Positions 1-9,025 of a DNA stretch of 20,711 bases are shown here, one piece after another. The DNA lies in contig MU633877.1 of assembly GCA_026770595.1 (NCBI GenBank), forward strand, positions 1 through 20,711. Reading direction: 5' to 3'. Within the stretch, counting starts at the first letter, position 1. Every line of letters begins with the position of its first letter. A program made the position numbers and the translations under genes. The notes beneath the pieces are model-generated. The model searched no databases. It was not told the origin of the DNA and saw only the letters and a list, made by a program, of their open reading frames with translations. This stretch comes from Ochromonadaceae sp. CCMP2298 (lineage: Eukaryota; Sar; Synurophyceae; Ochromonadales; Ochromonadaceae).

Positions 1-652
1 GCCCTGGTAGCGCACCACCGAGGGGCGGCGCTTGAGGCTGAGCAGCACGGAGAGCACCCCGGCCACGTTCCGGTCGTAGATGCCCACCGCCTCGATGCTG
101 CGCGCGTAGGGCGAGGAGAGGATGAGGCTGTTCTCTATGCCCAGGTGGAAGAAGTCGTCATTCACTGCCAGGAAGTCGGCGTAGTACTCCTGCACCTGCA
201 TGATCAGGTCGTGCTCGTCCAGGCGGCCCAGGCGCGCCAGCATGTCTGTGGGCACGATGTTGGAGAAGAACAGGTGGTACTCCTTGAACTTGGGCTCCAG
301 CAGCTCTCTGCGCAGCAGCTCGAAGTTCGCCTCTGTGGGCTGCACGAACACGGCCGCCTTGAGGTGGCTCATGGGCTCCTGGTTCCTGCCCAGCTGGGAG
401 ACCAGGTAGACCTCCTTCTCCAATATCTGCGTCTGCGAGTAGACCATGCTCATCACTCTAGTGGTCGCGGGGTCCAGGATGAGGGCCTTCATACCTGAGT
501 GATAAAGGTGGCAGTGAGATAAGAAGCAAAATCGTTGCCGAAGAGGGCGACGTACCTCCGATGGAGGGGTCCGAGACTATTTTGTCGACATAGAATCGCA
601 CGGCGGATATGACATCCTTGGCATCTTTCTTCGCAGACGCTTGGGCGGCCAT
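1..652 (-). CDS. VPS45: VPS45, Sec1/Munc18-family protein (5' part; continues past left edge)
   Basis: SM-family proteins bind syntaxin-type SNAREs; VPS45 acts in trans-Golgi/endosome fusion. Exon 1 is 652-556 and exon 2 runs from 494 to the window edge; the 61-nt intron 555-495 starts GTACGT and ends CAG, phase 1, joining SIG-G-MKALILD. The visible 197 residues follow the VPS45 N-terminus block by block: V-x-FYVDKI, then MKALILD, SMVYSQTQILEKEVYL, a HLKA-x-VF-x-QPT block, YHLFFSNI, VQEYYADF and a VRYQ block at the edge. The ATG at 652 has A at -3 and G at +4. About ten extra residues (Ala/Lys-rich) precede the normal family start. Roughly two thirds of the protein is missing because the window ends, not because the gene is broken. 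A close SM relative (SLY1, VPS33) is less likely because the MK-x-L-x-LD and SMVYSQ blocks are VPS45-like. Confidence 0.92.
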
Positions 653-1096
653 CTTCGCAGTTGCCCCGGAGATCAATTGAGTCCGGAAGGCTGCTCCCGA
701 ATGAGGCGGTGTCTTGTCGATTAGATCAGCAGTTGGAGTGTCACCAGAGCAGAGGAGAGATTATCAGAATCTTCCTACGCAACTCAAATTTTTTCTAAAC
801 CCATCATTTTATCGACTATAAAGCAAACTTCCCACATTATTGAACACGTGGATAAAAAGCCCTCCCATATCTTTGGCATGCATAGAAGCAAGGGGGGATG
901 CTTCTACCCATGTACATGACTCGCCTCCGTGATATTGGTAGTGCGAAGAAGTAGCAACAACCAGGGTAGACTGGTAGAGTGGATAGCAGTTCACAAGCAA
1001 GGTACAGCAGGGACCCGCTCCTCGCATTCCCTGTTTTCACCTCGAATGACAAGAAAAGGATCCGGGTCGCGACAACAGTACTTTTTTCACTTAAAT
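653..1096. other. Intergenic: VPS45 5' flank and WBP1 3' flank
   Basis: This 444-bp gap separates two tandem minus-strand genes. The part nearest 653 should carry the VPS45 promoter and leader; the part nearest 1096 the WBP1 3' UTR. It is richer in A+T than the genes, especially near 785-840. It contains a CACGTG hexamer at 845-850 and an 8-bp inverted repeat at 883-906. I found no convincing coding frame or RNA gene. Confidence 0.6.
883..906. repeat. Perfect 8-bp inverted repeat, 8-nt loop
   Basis: TAGAAGCA at 883-890 and TGCTTCTA at 899-906 are exact reverse complements around an A-G6-A loop. It lies about 190 bp past the WBP1 stop codon, so it may be in its 3' UTR or just beyond it. Function unknown. 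Confidence 0.55.
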
Positions 1097-2661
1097 TTAC
1101 TTTTTGTCAGAAGAGTACAGAAAGAATACGCTGAAGACGAAGATGGCGATGGTGGCGGAGAGCGCGGAGGAGTAGTAGGGGTAGGCGCTGAAGATGAAGC
1201 GCTCGTACTCGTCGTGCTTGAAGGGCCGGATGGACACCTGCGTCTCCGCGTGCAGCACCGAGAAGCCCGGCCGGCGGTACATCACTCTGAACTTGAAGAT
1301 GCCGTAGCTGTCTGGGGCGATGAAGGTGGCCGAGAAGATGCCCTTGTTGGCGGTGAGAGTTTTGCGCACGTAGGGGTCGAGCATGACGAACTCCATCTGC
1401 ATGTCGTCTGCAGAGAAGGGCTCCCAGGCCCCCCCAGTGAACTGCTCCACCACCATAGAGTACACGATCTCGTCCTTGATGCGGTACACCAGACTGTTGC
1501 GGGTCAGCTCGGGGTCGGGGTAGAGGGACTGGGGCAGGTCGGGGCGCACCTTCTCGTGCAGGATCACGTCTGGGGGCACGCCGTCAGAGCGCATGTGCGT
1601 GATGTCTCGGAACCGCAGCACGCCCGTCTCCCCGAAGGTCCACTTGGAGAGCTCGCTGCAGAAGAGCTGGTTGCCCCCCTGTGCGCGGAAGTAGGCGTTG
1701 CTGAACATGTCCAGAGAGCCGGAGACCACGACGCGGGCGTTGTTGCGACCCTGCACGGCAGTCACCAGCAACGTCTCTGCGCCTGCGCTCTCGGGGCTGT
1801 CCCCCACCGCCTTGTTGGGCGTGGAGGAGTAGGTGGAGGGGTTGCCGCGCAGCACGGGCAGGGCGAGGATGCTGTCGGAGTCTGCTACGAACTGGCCGAC
1901 TCCGTGGTAGAGCACTGGCTGGGAGCTGCCCGTGCCTGCGTAGGCGCCCAGCACTGTGGGGGAGTCTATTGCGTTCCTTGCCAGAATGTGCGTGTGCTGC
2001 AGACTGTGAGAGGAAAGGAGAGTGAGTATGTGTGGGACGCAAATGACAAGACGCATTCGAGACAGGGGCAGAGGAGGGGGCCTGGGCAGGGGGAGGGGGG
2101 GAGGGGGGGAGGGGGGGTCTGACCTTGCGTCCATGGAGGCCACCGTCTCGAAGTGGTCGATCACCTCCGTGCCCTTCTTGTCCAGAGAGATGCCGAAGAT
2201 CTCCACCATGTCCCTCACGCTGTCGCTCACGTCGCGGCTGACCGCAATCATGATGTTTCCCCCGTCCTCCGAGAAGGACACCACGTCTTCGAAGGTCAGG
2301 GACTGCAGCTTGTCCACAGCAGGGGCGAAGAAGACGATATTGTCGTACAGGTATTCTCCGAAAGACTTCAGTTGCAGATTGGCAGACTCCGCCTGCTCGT
2401 ATGAGAGCACGTGGCCTCTCGCGGAGAGGTCGTCGAAGAAGAGCGAGTAGATGGGGGCCTTCTCCTGCACGGGTGAAATAGAGGGTAACGGGTGAGAGAT
2501 GCTGCTAGAGCAAAGCGCTGCAATTAATTCAATCGTACCAAATCGTCGAGCAGCACGAGCGTGCGCTTTCCTCCCACCTTTCCCTGCAAGGGCACAACGT
2601 AGGGCATGGCGAGCACGTGGACAGCCACGCATAACTGCAGGACAACCGCGAGGACGTGCAT
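1097..2661 (-). CDS. WBP1: Oligosaccharyltransferase 48-kDa subunit (OST48/DDOST/WBP1)
   Basis: This is a non-catalytic subunit of the ER oligosaccharyltransferase that N-glycosylates nascent proteins. Exons are 2661-2539, 2464-2124 and 2003-1097; introns are 74 nt (phase 0) and 120 nt (phase 2). The spliced protein has 456 residues, typical for the family. Residues 1-18 form a signal peptide (starting MHVLAVVLQL), followed by GKRTLVLLDDL, the conserved start of the mature domain. Further family blocks are SFGEYLYDNIVFF, EVIDHFE, ARVVVSGSLDMFS, the QLEFV-like MEFVMLDPYVR, and YERFIFSAYPYYSSA just before the single C-terminal membrane segment. The cytosolic tail is very short and ends SSDKK. 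Exon 1 is essential: it supplies the signal peptide, and the longer frame running upstream of exon 2 through intron 1 is not coding. Intron 2 is G-rich on the plus strand, a multiple of three and free of in-frame stops. Confidence 0.93.
2004..2123 (-). other. WBP1 intron 2, 120 nt, stop-free and G/C-skewed
   Basis: The donor is GTCAGA and the acceptor ...CTCACAG, joining GAC GCA AG|T CTG. The homologous proteins have nothing matching the 40 residues the intron would encode, which are Pro-rich because of runs of G on the plus strand (2079-2117). Splicing is inferred from protein alignment only. Confidence 0.8.
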
Positions 2662-3077
2662 CGCTTCTCAAGCTTCCTTCGCGCAGCAGTCAATTCGATG
2701 AGCGGTGATCGAACGGCAGTATCCGTCGAGGGCGCACTGCAATTGCGCAGGCAGAGTTATGAAGGCAATCGTTCATCCATCGATGGAACCACTGCGCCAG
2801 AAAACTGGAAAAGTGAGGGATGGCTGTGTGATCTTTTTTGCCTCCTCCTACTGTGCGGTATTTTTGCGCTGATTACAAAATCTTTATTGTATAATTATGT
2901 CAATTTTGAATCACCCAAAAATCCCAATCCCTCTCGCCAACTTTTGCTGCGCACGCGGCCACTCTGCTTCCTGTTCAGATCTGTCTGTGACCGCAGATTC
3001 ATTCCGTGGCGCGAGAGTGTGCCTAGAACGGATCCCTTGATTGGCCTAGCGGAGGTGTAATTAAGATCGCAATAGCC
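2662..3077. promoter_or_regulatory. Divergent promoter region WBP1(-)/PDHB(+)
   Basis: These 416 bp separate two start codons pointing away from each other, so both promoters must lie here. An A+T-rich block at about 2870-2920 sits near the middle. ATTGG (reverse CCAAT) occurs at 3040-3044, about 35 bp before the PDHB start codon. No TATA box is convincingly placed. No coding or RNA gene was recognised. Confidence 0.6.
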
Positions 3078-4442
3078 ATGTTCCGATTGATTGCGTCGAA
3101 GGGTAGGCTGGGCAGTTTCGCTCACGCGAGCAAGGTAGGCTGCACATACTCGCCCCCCCACTCGCAGTAGGGAGCCCATTCTTGACGCTCTCTCTCCTCT
3201 CTCGTCTCCTCTATCCCACCTTTTCTCTCCCCCCTCCACCTCTCCGCCTCTCCTTCCTCTCCCCTCTGCCCTCTGACCTCTCTGTCCTCTGCCCTCTCTG
3301 TCCTTTGTCCTATCCAACCCTAAAATGCACAGAGCTCGGTGTTCAGAGGCATGGCCACGGTGGACGTCACCATCAGAGAGGCCATCAACTCCGCCATCGA
3401 TGAGGAGATGGCCCGGGACGAGAAGGTGTTCATCATCGGGGAGGAGGTGGCGCAGTACCAGGGCGCCTACAAGGTCACCAAGGGGCTCTTCCAGAAGTAC
3501 GGGGCCAAGAGGGTGATCGACACGCCCATCACAGGTAAGAGCCCTCTCTGCCCATCTCCGACATCCAGTAACACCGCTAACCGCCTAACTAACACCACTC
3601 ACACCACTAACGCCACTCACGCAGAGATGGGCATTGCCGGTATCGCCACGGGCGCTGCGTACAAGGGCCTGCGCCCCATCGTGGAGTTCATGACCTTCAA
3701 CTTCTCCATGCAGGCCATCGACCAGATCGTCAACTCCGCCGCCAAGCAGTACTACATGACTGGCGGGGATATGACCGTGCCCATCGTGTACCGCGGCCCC
3801 AACGGCGCGGCCGCAGGGGTGTCTGCCCAGCACTCGCAGTGCTTCGCCGCCTGGTACTGCTCAGTGCCCGGCCTGAAGGTGGTCGCGCCCTGGTCTTCGG
3901 AGGACGCGCGTGGGCTGATGAAGTCCGCCATCCGCGACGAGAACCCTGTTGTGTATCTGGAGAACGAGCTGCTGTACGGCACGCCCTTCCCGTGTTCCGA
4001 CGAAGCCCAGGGGACTGACTTCCTGATCCCCATCGGCAAGGCCAAGGTGGAGAGGGCAGGCACAGACGTGTCCATCGTGACCTTCTCCAAGCTCGTAGGT
4101 ACCGCCCTGGAGGTGGCGAAGAACCTCGAGGCGGAGGGCATCTCAGTGGAGGTCATCAACCTGCGCACCCTGCGCCCCCTGGACCGACAAACTATCGTGG
4201 ACACGGTGAAGAAAACCAACCGCCTCGTGACCGTGGAGGAGGGCTGGCCGCAGTGCGGCATCGGGGCGGAGATCGCTGCGCTGATCATGGAGAGCGAGGC
4301 GTTTGACTACCTGGACGCACCTGTGGAGCGCATCACTGGCGCCGACGTGCCCATGCCCTACACGGTCACGCTGGAGCGCCTGGCCCTGCCGCAGGTGGAG
4401 GACATCACTCGCGCAGTGAAGAGGACGCTCAACAAGAAGTGA
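3078..4442 (+). CDS. PDHB: Pyruvate dehydrogenase E1 component, beta subunit
   Basis: E1-beta pairs with E1-alpha in the thiamine-diphosphate step of the pyruvate dehydrogenase complex, making acetyl-CoA. Exons are 3078-3134, 3333-3534 and 3625-4442; introns are 198 nt (phase 0) and 90 nt (phase 1). The 358-residue product matches the usual length. Exon 1 encodes [19 protein letters not shown], basic and lacking acids, a mitochondrial presequence. Family blocks follow: [35 protein letters not shown] with the cofactor-contacting Glu region, [13 protein letters not shown] across the second junction, [21 protein letters not shown], the G-x-QHSQ-like SAQHSQ, and [15 protein letters not shown] near the end. 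The mitochondrial leader and overall similarity favour the mitochondrial rather than the plastid isoform. Its start faces WBP1 across a shared 416-bp promoter region. Confidence 0.95.
3135..3332 (+). other. PDHB intron 1 with long pyrimidine tract
   Basis: The donor is GTAGGC and the acceptor TGCACAG, with CTAAAAT close upstream as a possible branch site. From about 3188 to 3320 the plus strand is almost wholly C and T with imperfect CTCTGCCCTCT/CTCTGTCCTCT repeats. An in-frame TAG excludes translation through it. It separates the presequence exon from the mature enzyme. Confidence 0.8.
3535..3624 (+). other. PDHB intron 2, 90 nt, stop-free
   Basis: The donor is GTAAGA and the acceptor CTCACGCAG. 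Removing it joins ATC ACA G|AG ATG GGC to give the invariant DTPITE-MG block. Retained, it would add 30 Thr/Asn-rich residues in frame within a conserved region, so the unspliced frame is open but unlikely to be functional. Confidence 0.88.
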
Positions 4443-4957
4443 GCACCTTTTAGTGCATTAGAGTCCATTCATGTCCATTCGAGTAGTCCACTCTAGCAGT
4501 TCTGCTTTCATATGTTTCGCTTTCGAGTGCTTCCATTCGAGTAGTTCCGCTTGAGTGGTAAACGTAGCTGAGATAGATTTGTGGCAAGACAGGCATCAAG
4601 ACAGGCAATGTTGCTTCTTTTCGCTCATTCTTCTCTTACAACATTTAAACAAGTATACAATTGAACGCGCCCGTGCTTCTCCAAGAGGAATACGAGGAAT
4701 ACGAGGAATACAGTCCCTTTCGACTGCGAAAAAGAGGAAGAAAAGAGGGATATAGAATATAAGGGGGGGGGGTCAGAAGGTGGTCGACAGAGAGCATGGG
4801 GTGTGACTGTGATGGCGGGTATACCAGGCAGCGGCTCAGTTCTCAAAGATTAAATTTAGGCTATCATCGTGATCAAGCAAGGGTTGTCTCTTCATCGCCA
4901 CTGCACTGGGTGTACTGGGTACGAATAATGTGAGGCCGCAGTGTCTTACCTGGGAGA
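4443..4957. other. Convergent intergenic region PDHB/LYAR
   Basis: This 515-bp gap holds both 3' ends. It contains two near copies of TCCATTCGAGTAGT(T)CC (4474-4489 and 4532-4548), a triple 9-mer repeat at 4685-4711 and a G run near 4764-4772. Short open frames in it show no recognisable protein and no start context. I see no gene. Confidence 0.6.
4685..4711. repeat. Tandem repeat, GAGGAATAC x3
   Basis: Three exact head-to-tail copies of a 9-mer in the convergent PDHB/LYAR gap. A simple slippage-type minisatellite; no function inferred. Confidence 0.9.
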
Positions 4958-5777
4958 TCACTCCTCCCTCTTGCTCTTCTTCTTCTTCTTCTCCTCTACC
5001 GGTGCTGCACTCTTCTCCTCCCGCTCCCTCTTCTCCTTCTTGGCCTTCTTCTTTTCCCACTTCTCTTGGTCAGCATCCGGTACGGCGGCAGCAGTAGCAG
5101 CAGCAGCAGCAGTGGCCGCTTCTGCCGCAGCTTCTTCCAATTTCCGCTTTTCCTTCTTCAACTTCTTGTCTGACTTAGGAACCTCGCTGGCCGCGCTGGG
5201 TGTCTCCGCAGTCTCTGCAGACTTAGTCTCAGCAGCGGGTTCGGGAGCCTCCTCTGCCTTGTCCTCTTTGTCCTCTTTGAAGGACAGCAAGTAGTCCCAC
5301 ATGGCCTCCAGTGTGCTGTCGTTGAACAGACGCAGAGAGTTCTTCGCGAAGTTCACGAATTTCTTCTTGTTGCGGGGCACGTTTGAGAGCTCCCCCAGGC
5401 GGGGCAGGTGTTGGCGGATGTTGGAGGGGGCGGCGGCCACATTGCTGGTGGCGGTCTCGATGAGAGCCACCCATGCGTCCTGCGGGTTGACCTTGCCCAC
5501 CTTGGGCTTGAAGAGGGACTTCTCGTACTTCTCTGCCTCGGAGACGCAGGTTATGTGCGCGGCGTAGTCGTTGCCATAGAAGGTCACGGAGCAGTCCACG
5601 CAGGTCACTGCGGCGCAACTCCTGCAGCGCTGGGCGTGCTTGTCCACTTGGTTCTTCTTCATGGTCTGCATTGGGAGAGAGATCACAGGAGTATGTGCGT
5701 CAGCGGTGAATGCGCAGTCTACTGCACGATAAGGTGCAGCTTACCTCATTGCAGCCCTCGCAAACGAAGAACACCAT
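4958..5777 (-). CDS. LYAR: LYAR-type nucleolar zinc-finger protein
   Basis: LYAR proteins are nucleolar factors linked to rRNA synthesis and processing. Exon 1 is only 5777-5745 (11 codons, MVFFVCEGCNE); exon 2 is 5665-4958. The 79-nt intron (GTAAGC...TGCAG) is phase 0. The 246-residue product opens with the LYAR zinc-finger block: CEGC in exon 1, then VDKHAQRCRSC, CVDCSVTFYGNDYAAH and H-ITC in exon 2, so the first finger is split by the intron. A second conserved stretch follows (DAWVALIETA, NVPRNKKKFVNFAKNSL). The last 110 residues are Ala/Glu/Lys-rich and end in a basic tail, KKKKKSKREE, a likely nucleolar signal. Compared with animal LYAR it lacks the conserved C-terminal domain. Start chosen because MVFF is the family N-terminus. 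Confidence 0.93.
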
Positions 5778-6270
5778 TTTTGTGCGCCTCTGGAGAGCAG
5801 CTCAGCCGATACGAAAGCGGGGCGGGCGTGACTGCACTGGCGATGGATTGAGAGCCAAGGTCCGAGAATGGAATTCCTTCGGCCTGCTTGCGCAAGTGCT
5901 CTAGATATGACGATGGGGTGCTGAACTCTGATCTGGATCCATCCACAAGCTCTCCCTCGCGTCCGCTCGATCTAATGGGTGGTGTTTAGTGTGGCTGGCT
6001 GTGCTCCGTAAGTTACCATTTGTTAATTGTTATCGTTCCCGGGATTCCCCCTGCTGGAGCGGCAAAACGTGTTGTGGCTGCTTTCGCGTTCGAGAGGCAG
6101 ATTCAGAACGAGACTGCTCACCTTTGACACAATCCATCCTCTGGCTCCATCATTCCATCGGCGTGAGCTTCCCGGAGAGGAATCGGTCTTGCTTGGACCG
6201 CCTTCGTCGCCCATCGCCCATCGCGTACGGAAATTGAATCGTCGCAGGCCACGCTAGCCTTTTCGACAAG
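5778..6270. promoter_or_regulatory. Divergent promoter region LYAR(-)/PDSW-like(+)
   Basis: These 493 bp lie between two outward-facing start codons. A GC-box-like GGGGCGGG occurs at 5819-5826, about 40 bp upstream of the LYAR ATG. Open frames across 5989-6257 have no recognisable domain and no good start context, so I treat them as chance. No RNA gene recognised. Confidence 0.55.
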
Positions 6271-6561
6271 ATGGGGGACAAGTTTAACCTCAAGGATTAC
6301 TCCACTCCCTACAACTTCCACCGGAGGAATGACCAGCTCGTCAGGGAATACCAGATTGCTTTAGAAAACATGAGTTTTGTTCGCAGAGAGCTGTCGGAGT
6401 GCGTTAGAAGCGAAGGCGTGAACCAGTTTGTCAATTGCCAAGATTTGCGGCAGCAGTACTTCGTGCTGTGCCAGGACCGGCTCAGGGGCATGATCCTGCC
6501 TCCCGACGCGAAGCCCATGAATAGGCAGGTGCCCGGCTTGATTCCGCCAGAGAAGAAATAA
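6271..6561 (+). CDS. NDUFB10: NADH dehydrogenase (complex I) PDSW/NDUFB10-like subunit
   Basis: This intronless 96-residue protein resembles the short plant-type PDSW subunit of mitochondrial complex I, an accessory membrane-arm component facing the intermembrane space. The diagnostic region is residues 37-60, where R-x-EL-x-ECVRSEGVN-x-F-x-NC-x-DLRQQY parallels the plant block with C-x11-C (CYRVEGVNHYQKC...L..QY from family memory). A third Cys follows in VLCQD. No presequence is visible, as usual for subunits of this Cys-paired kind that enter via the intermembrane-space route. The ATG at 6271 follows GACAAG, a good context with A at -3. The similarity is short, so another small Cys-paired mitochondrial protein remains possible. 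Confidence 0.72.
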   Translation: MGDKFNLKDYSTPYNFHRRNDQLVREYQIALENMSFVRRELSECVRSEGVNQFVNCQDLRQQYFVLCQDRLRGMILPPDAKPMNRQVPGLIPPEKK

Positions 6562-6848
6562 AGCGTTGGTGATGCCTAGATAAATGGACTGCGTGCGCGC
6601 TACAGAACCTCTGCCGCGTTGTGTAATTTAATTACGTGGTTGTGTATCGCGAGAGAGAATTGCCTTGTGTAATATTGCAGTGTGGCCACTACAGAGGATT
6701 CCAAAGCGTTGCGAAGTCAAGGGCAGGGTCGGACAGGCACGGTGGTCTTAGTGAAACATATCCAAATTAAACACACGCACGCACTGGTTTGTATGTCCCA
6801 GAGGTGATGGATAACGGGTGCTATCTACAGGGCTATAGGCCTAGAGCT
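6562..6848. other. Convergent intergenic region with TGTAA motifs
   Basis: This 287-bp gap holds the 3' ends of the PDSW-like gene and the next minus-strand gene. TGTAA occurs at 6622-6626 and 6668-6672, possible poly(A) signals for the plus-strand transcript. A 10-bp palindrome TAGAGCTCTA (6842-6851) overlaps the stop codon of the minus gene. Nothing else recognised. Confidence 0.5.
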
Positions 6849-8652
6849 CTACAGGTCTACGTCGAAGTGCACCTTGGGCTGCATGCGTAGGATGGGGTAC
6901 TCCCTGTCCTCGCCCATAATCTCGGGGGAGTCTCCGTCGTTCTGCACGCCCAGCAGCAGCTCCAGAGGCAGGCCCAGCATGGAGGTCGCGTAGCCCACAA
7001 AGCCCTGCAGATTGCCGAACCCCGGTGGTCTCAGCATGCCCACCAGACTGAGACTAACTCCCAGCGCCTTGGCCACGCCCTTCTTCTTGCGCCCCTTGCC
7101 CCCCAGCCCCCTGGACTTGGCCCTTGCCAGTCTCTCCACCTTCTTCACCTCCTCCAGCTTGGCTCCTGGGCTCTCCGGGAACTCCTTCAGGATGCCCTCC
7201 AGCACGCCAGTCACCTCCGCCACCCTCTCCTCGGTCAAAGAAAAGCCCAGAGCCTCGTCCTCCAGCTCGGCGGAAACGGTTTTGAAGTCGAACACTGCCT
7301 GCCTGAGGGCCGTCTGCTGCTCCTCCTCCCCTCTACGAGCCTCCTCCTCGTCCCCCTCCGGGCCCGACGAGGCCACCAGCAGCAGCAGCTCCTTGCGGAA
7401 GGAGTTGACCACCGCGAACTCGTGGATCAGCAGCTGCTGGCGGAACAGCCTCTGCGCAGAGGTCAGCACGTGCTCCCTCAGCAGACGCAGACGCTCACCG
7501 CGCTCGCGTACGGCCTCTGCGCCCGCGGTGCGCTGGTTGAAGTCCTTGCGCACTGCGGCGAGCAGCTGGGCCACGCGGGAAGCGAACTTGCCCACTGTCC
7601 GGCCAGAGGCGATGCGCGCCTGCCACTGGCTCATGGCCACGTCCGCCTGCGTGAGGCCGGCGGTGTAGGCCACCTCCACGGCGTACAGGGACTCGCGCTG
7701 CCTCTGTGGAGAGAAGAGGGAACAGTGTGTTGACAAAGTTGTTGGTAAGAATAGAGCATGTACGGAGATACTGCGGGGGCGGGCACTAACCGGGCTGAGC
7801 GCAGGGGTGGGGGTGTCGGGCAGTTCGCCCCACTTCGCCGGCAGTGAGCTGGCCAGCTCGCCATCCACCGGAATGCCCTTGACTAGAGCCTCCACGAGTC
7901 TCTGCTTGGCCTGCTCCAGAGCCTCTGGTTCGAAGGAGGAGACCGTTACAACCTTCAGAGTGAGCGCGCTGGACAGGTCCCCGCTGTGCTCCTCTGCCCA
8001 CAGAGAGCCCAGGAACTGCCCTAGAATGCGCTCGTAGTCCCCGCTGGCCGCCCCGCGCTCGTCCACCAGCAGCAGCACGTGCTTGGGGCTCTGCTCTGCG
8101 GAGTTAAGCAGTCTGCGGAAGAGCTGCTCGAAGCCCTGCAGAGACGAGGACAGATCCAGCGCCCGCACCGCCACGCACACGCTGCCGGGCAGCGAGCACT
8201 GGAAGTCTATAGCCTTGCTGCCGCACATCTTGGGGGAGAACATGCGGTCGAAGGAGGAGTAGAGCACGGCTTGGTCCGCGGTCAGGTCCAGAGACACTCC
8301 TGCGATGGGATGGGCAGCAAGAGGCATCGGCATAGGAGGAACGGGTATCCGATAGAGTCAGACAAGAGATACATAAAATAACTCCCAAGATGTAGGTCAG
8401 CTTACCGTTTCCAGCTTCGAATGCAGTGTCGAATACGTTGTTGATGAATTCGACATCGTTCTCCGCAGTGCAGTCCACTATGTCCACCACCCCCACGGAG
8501 CCATCGCTCGGCACGCTGCAGGTCTCTATGTATTTACTGATTTGGCTCGCGCTCTTGCAGAAGCCCTCTGAATTAATAAGCTGAAGCGGCGAGGCACCGC
8601 ATAGGATCGCAGACTGCAGCAGCAGCAGCGCGAGCGCTGCAACTTGCTTCAT
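6849..8652 (-). CDS. Unrecognised signal-peptide protein, possible Sey1/RHD3-like helical-bundle domain
   Basis: Exons are 8652-8406, 8299-7791 and 7703-6849; introns are 106 nt (phase 1) and 87 nt (phase 0), giving 536 residues. An in-frame ATG at 8661 would add MHT. Residues 1-20 are a clear signal peptide (MKQVAALALLLLQSAILCGA), so the protein enters the ER. Residues 21-175 include a Cys-containing region and an LLLVDERG strand. After the second intron come helical stretches with QWQARIASGRTVGKF and F-x-QRTAGAEAVRER, reminiscent of the Sey1/RHD3-like three-helix bundle; I cannot confirm this. A Glu-rich loop, a basic GGKGRKKKG patch, a moderately hydrophobic segment and a tail ending VHFDVDL follow. 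It shares a 373-bp divergent promoter region with the TspO-like gene. Function unknown; exon structure well supported by continuous frames and clean splice sites. Confidence 0.75.
7704..7790 (-). other. Intron 2 of the signal-peptide protein, 87 nt, stop-free
   Basis: The donor is GTTAGT and the acceptor TCTCCACAG. It joins CTC AGC CCG to AGG CAG CGC. The length is a multiple of three and the frame stays open, so intron status rests on the splice sites and pyrimidine-rich 3' end rather than on a frame break; a 29-residue coding segment is the alternative. Confidence 0.65.
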
Positions 8653-9025
8653 TGTGTGCATCGTCCGAGTGCTGTCGTGCAAGCGTTCCGTCAACCTCAC
8701 GCCGCTCTTCACGCTGGACACGAATATAGCCTTTGACGCCTGCTTCGTCTGGCTTGAAGAGGCGAGTTGATGAGGCGAGATGCCCCTCTGCCGTCCGTCC
8801 CACTGCAAGGGAGGTACAGGTTCTGGGGTTTTGCAGTTCCAGGATTTGACGGGGGTTTTAGACAGTTGCAAGAAAACGACGTCACTGGCATCTTGCACGG
8901 CTACAGAATTCCAGGCATTCAAGTATTCCAGGTGTTCGTTCCCAATCCTCTCACATCTTGTGCCGTTGGAAGCGCACTGTTTCTTGTGAGAGTGTGTCTC
9001 TTCTGACTGGCTCGGGCAATCAACC
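8653..9025. promoter_or_regulatory. Divergent promoter region, signal-peptide gene(-)/TspO-like(+)
   Basis: These 373 bp separate two outward start codons. An ACGACGTCACT element (GACGTC palindrome at 8878-8883) resembles an ACGT-core bZIP site; that is only a pattern match. Open frames here on either strand show no family features. Confidence 0.5.

Noticed and set aside
929-2122. Long plus-strand open frame (397 codons) opposite WBP1
   Set aside because: It is antisense to exons of WBP1, has Val/His/Gly-rich composition typical of the complement of a GC-rich gene, and no family motif.
4555-4846. Short frames on both strands in the PDHB/LYAR gap
   Set aside because: Driven by the 9-mer repeat and low-complexity sequence; no homologue recognised.
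5989-6257. Overlapping open frames between LYAR and the PDSW-like gene as a possible small gene
   Set aside because: No start context, no family signal and location in a divergent promoter region; composition looks non-coding.
6842-6851. 10-bp palindrome at the stop codon of the signal-peptide gene
   Set aside because: Six- to ten-base palindromes are expected by chance and this one overlaps coding sequence; no supporting context.
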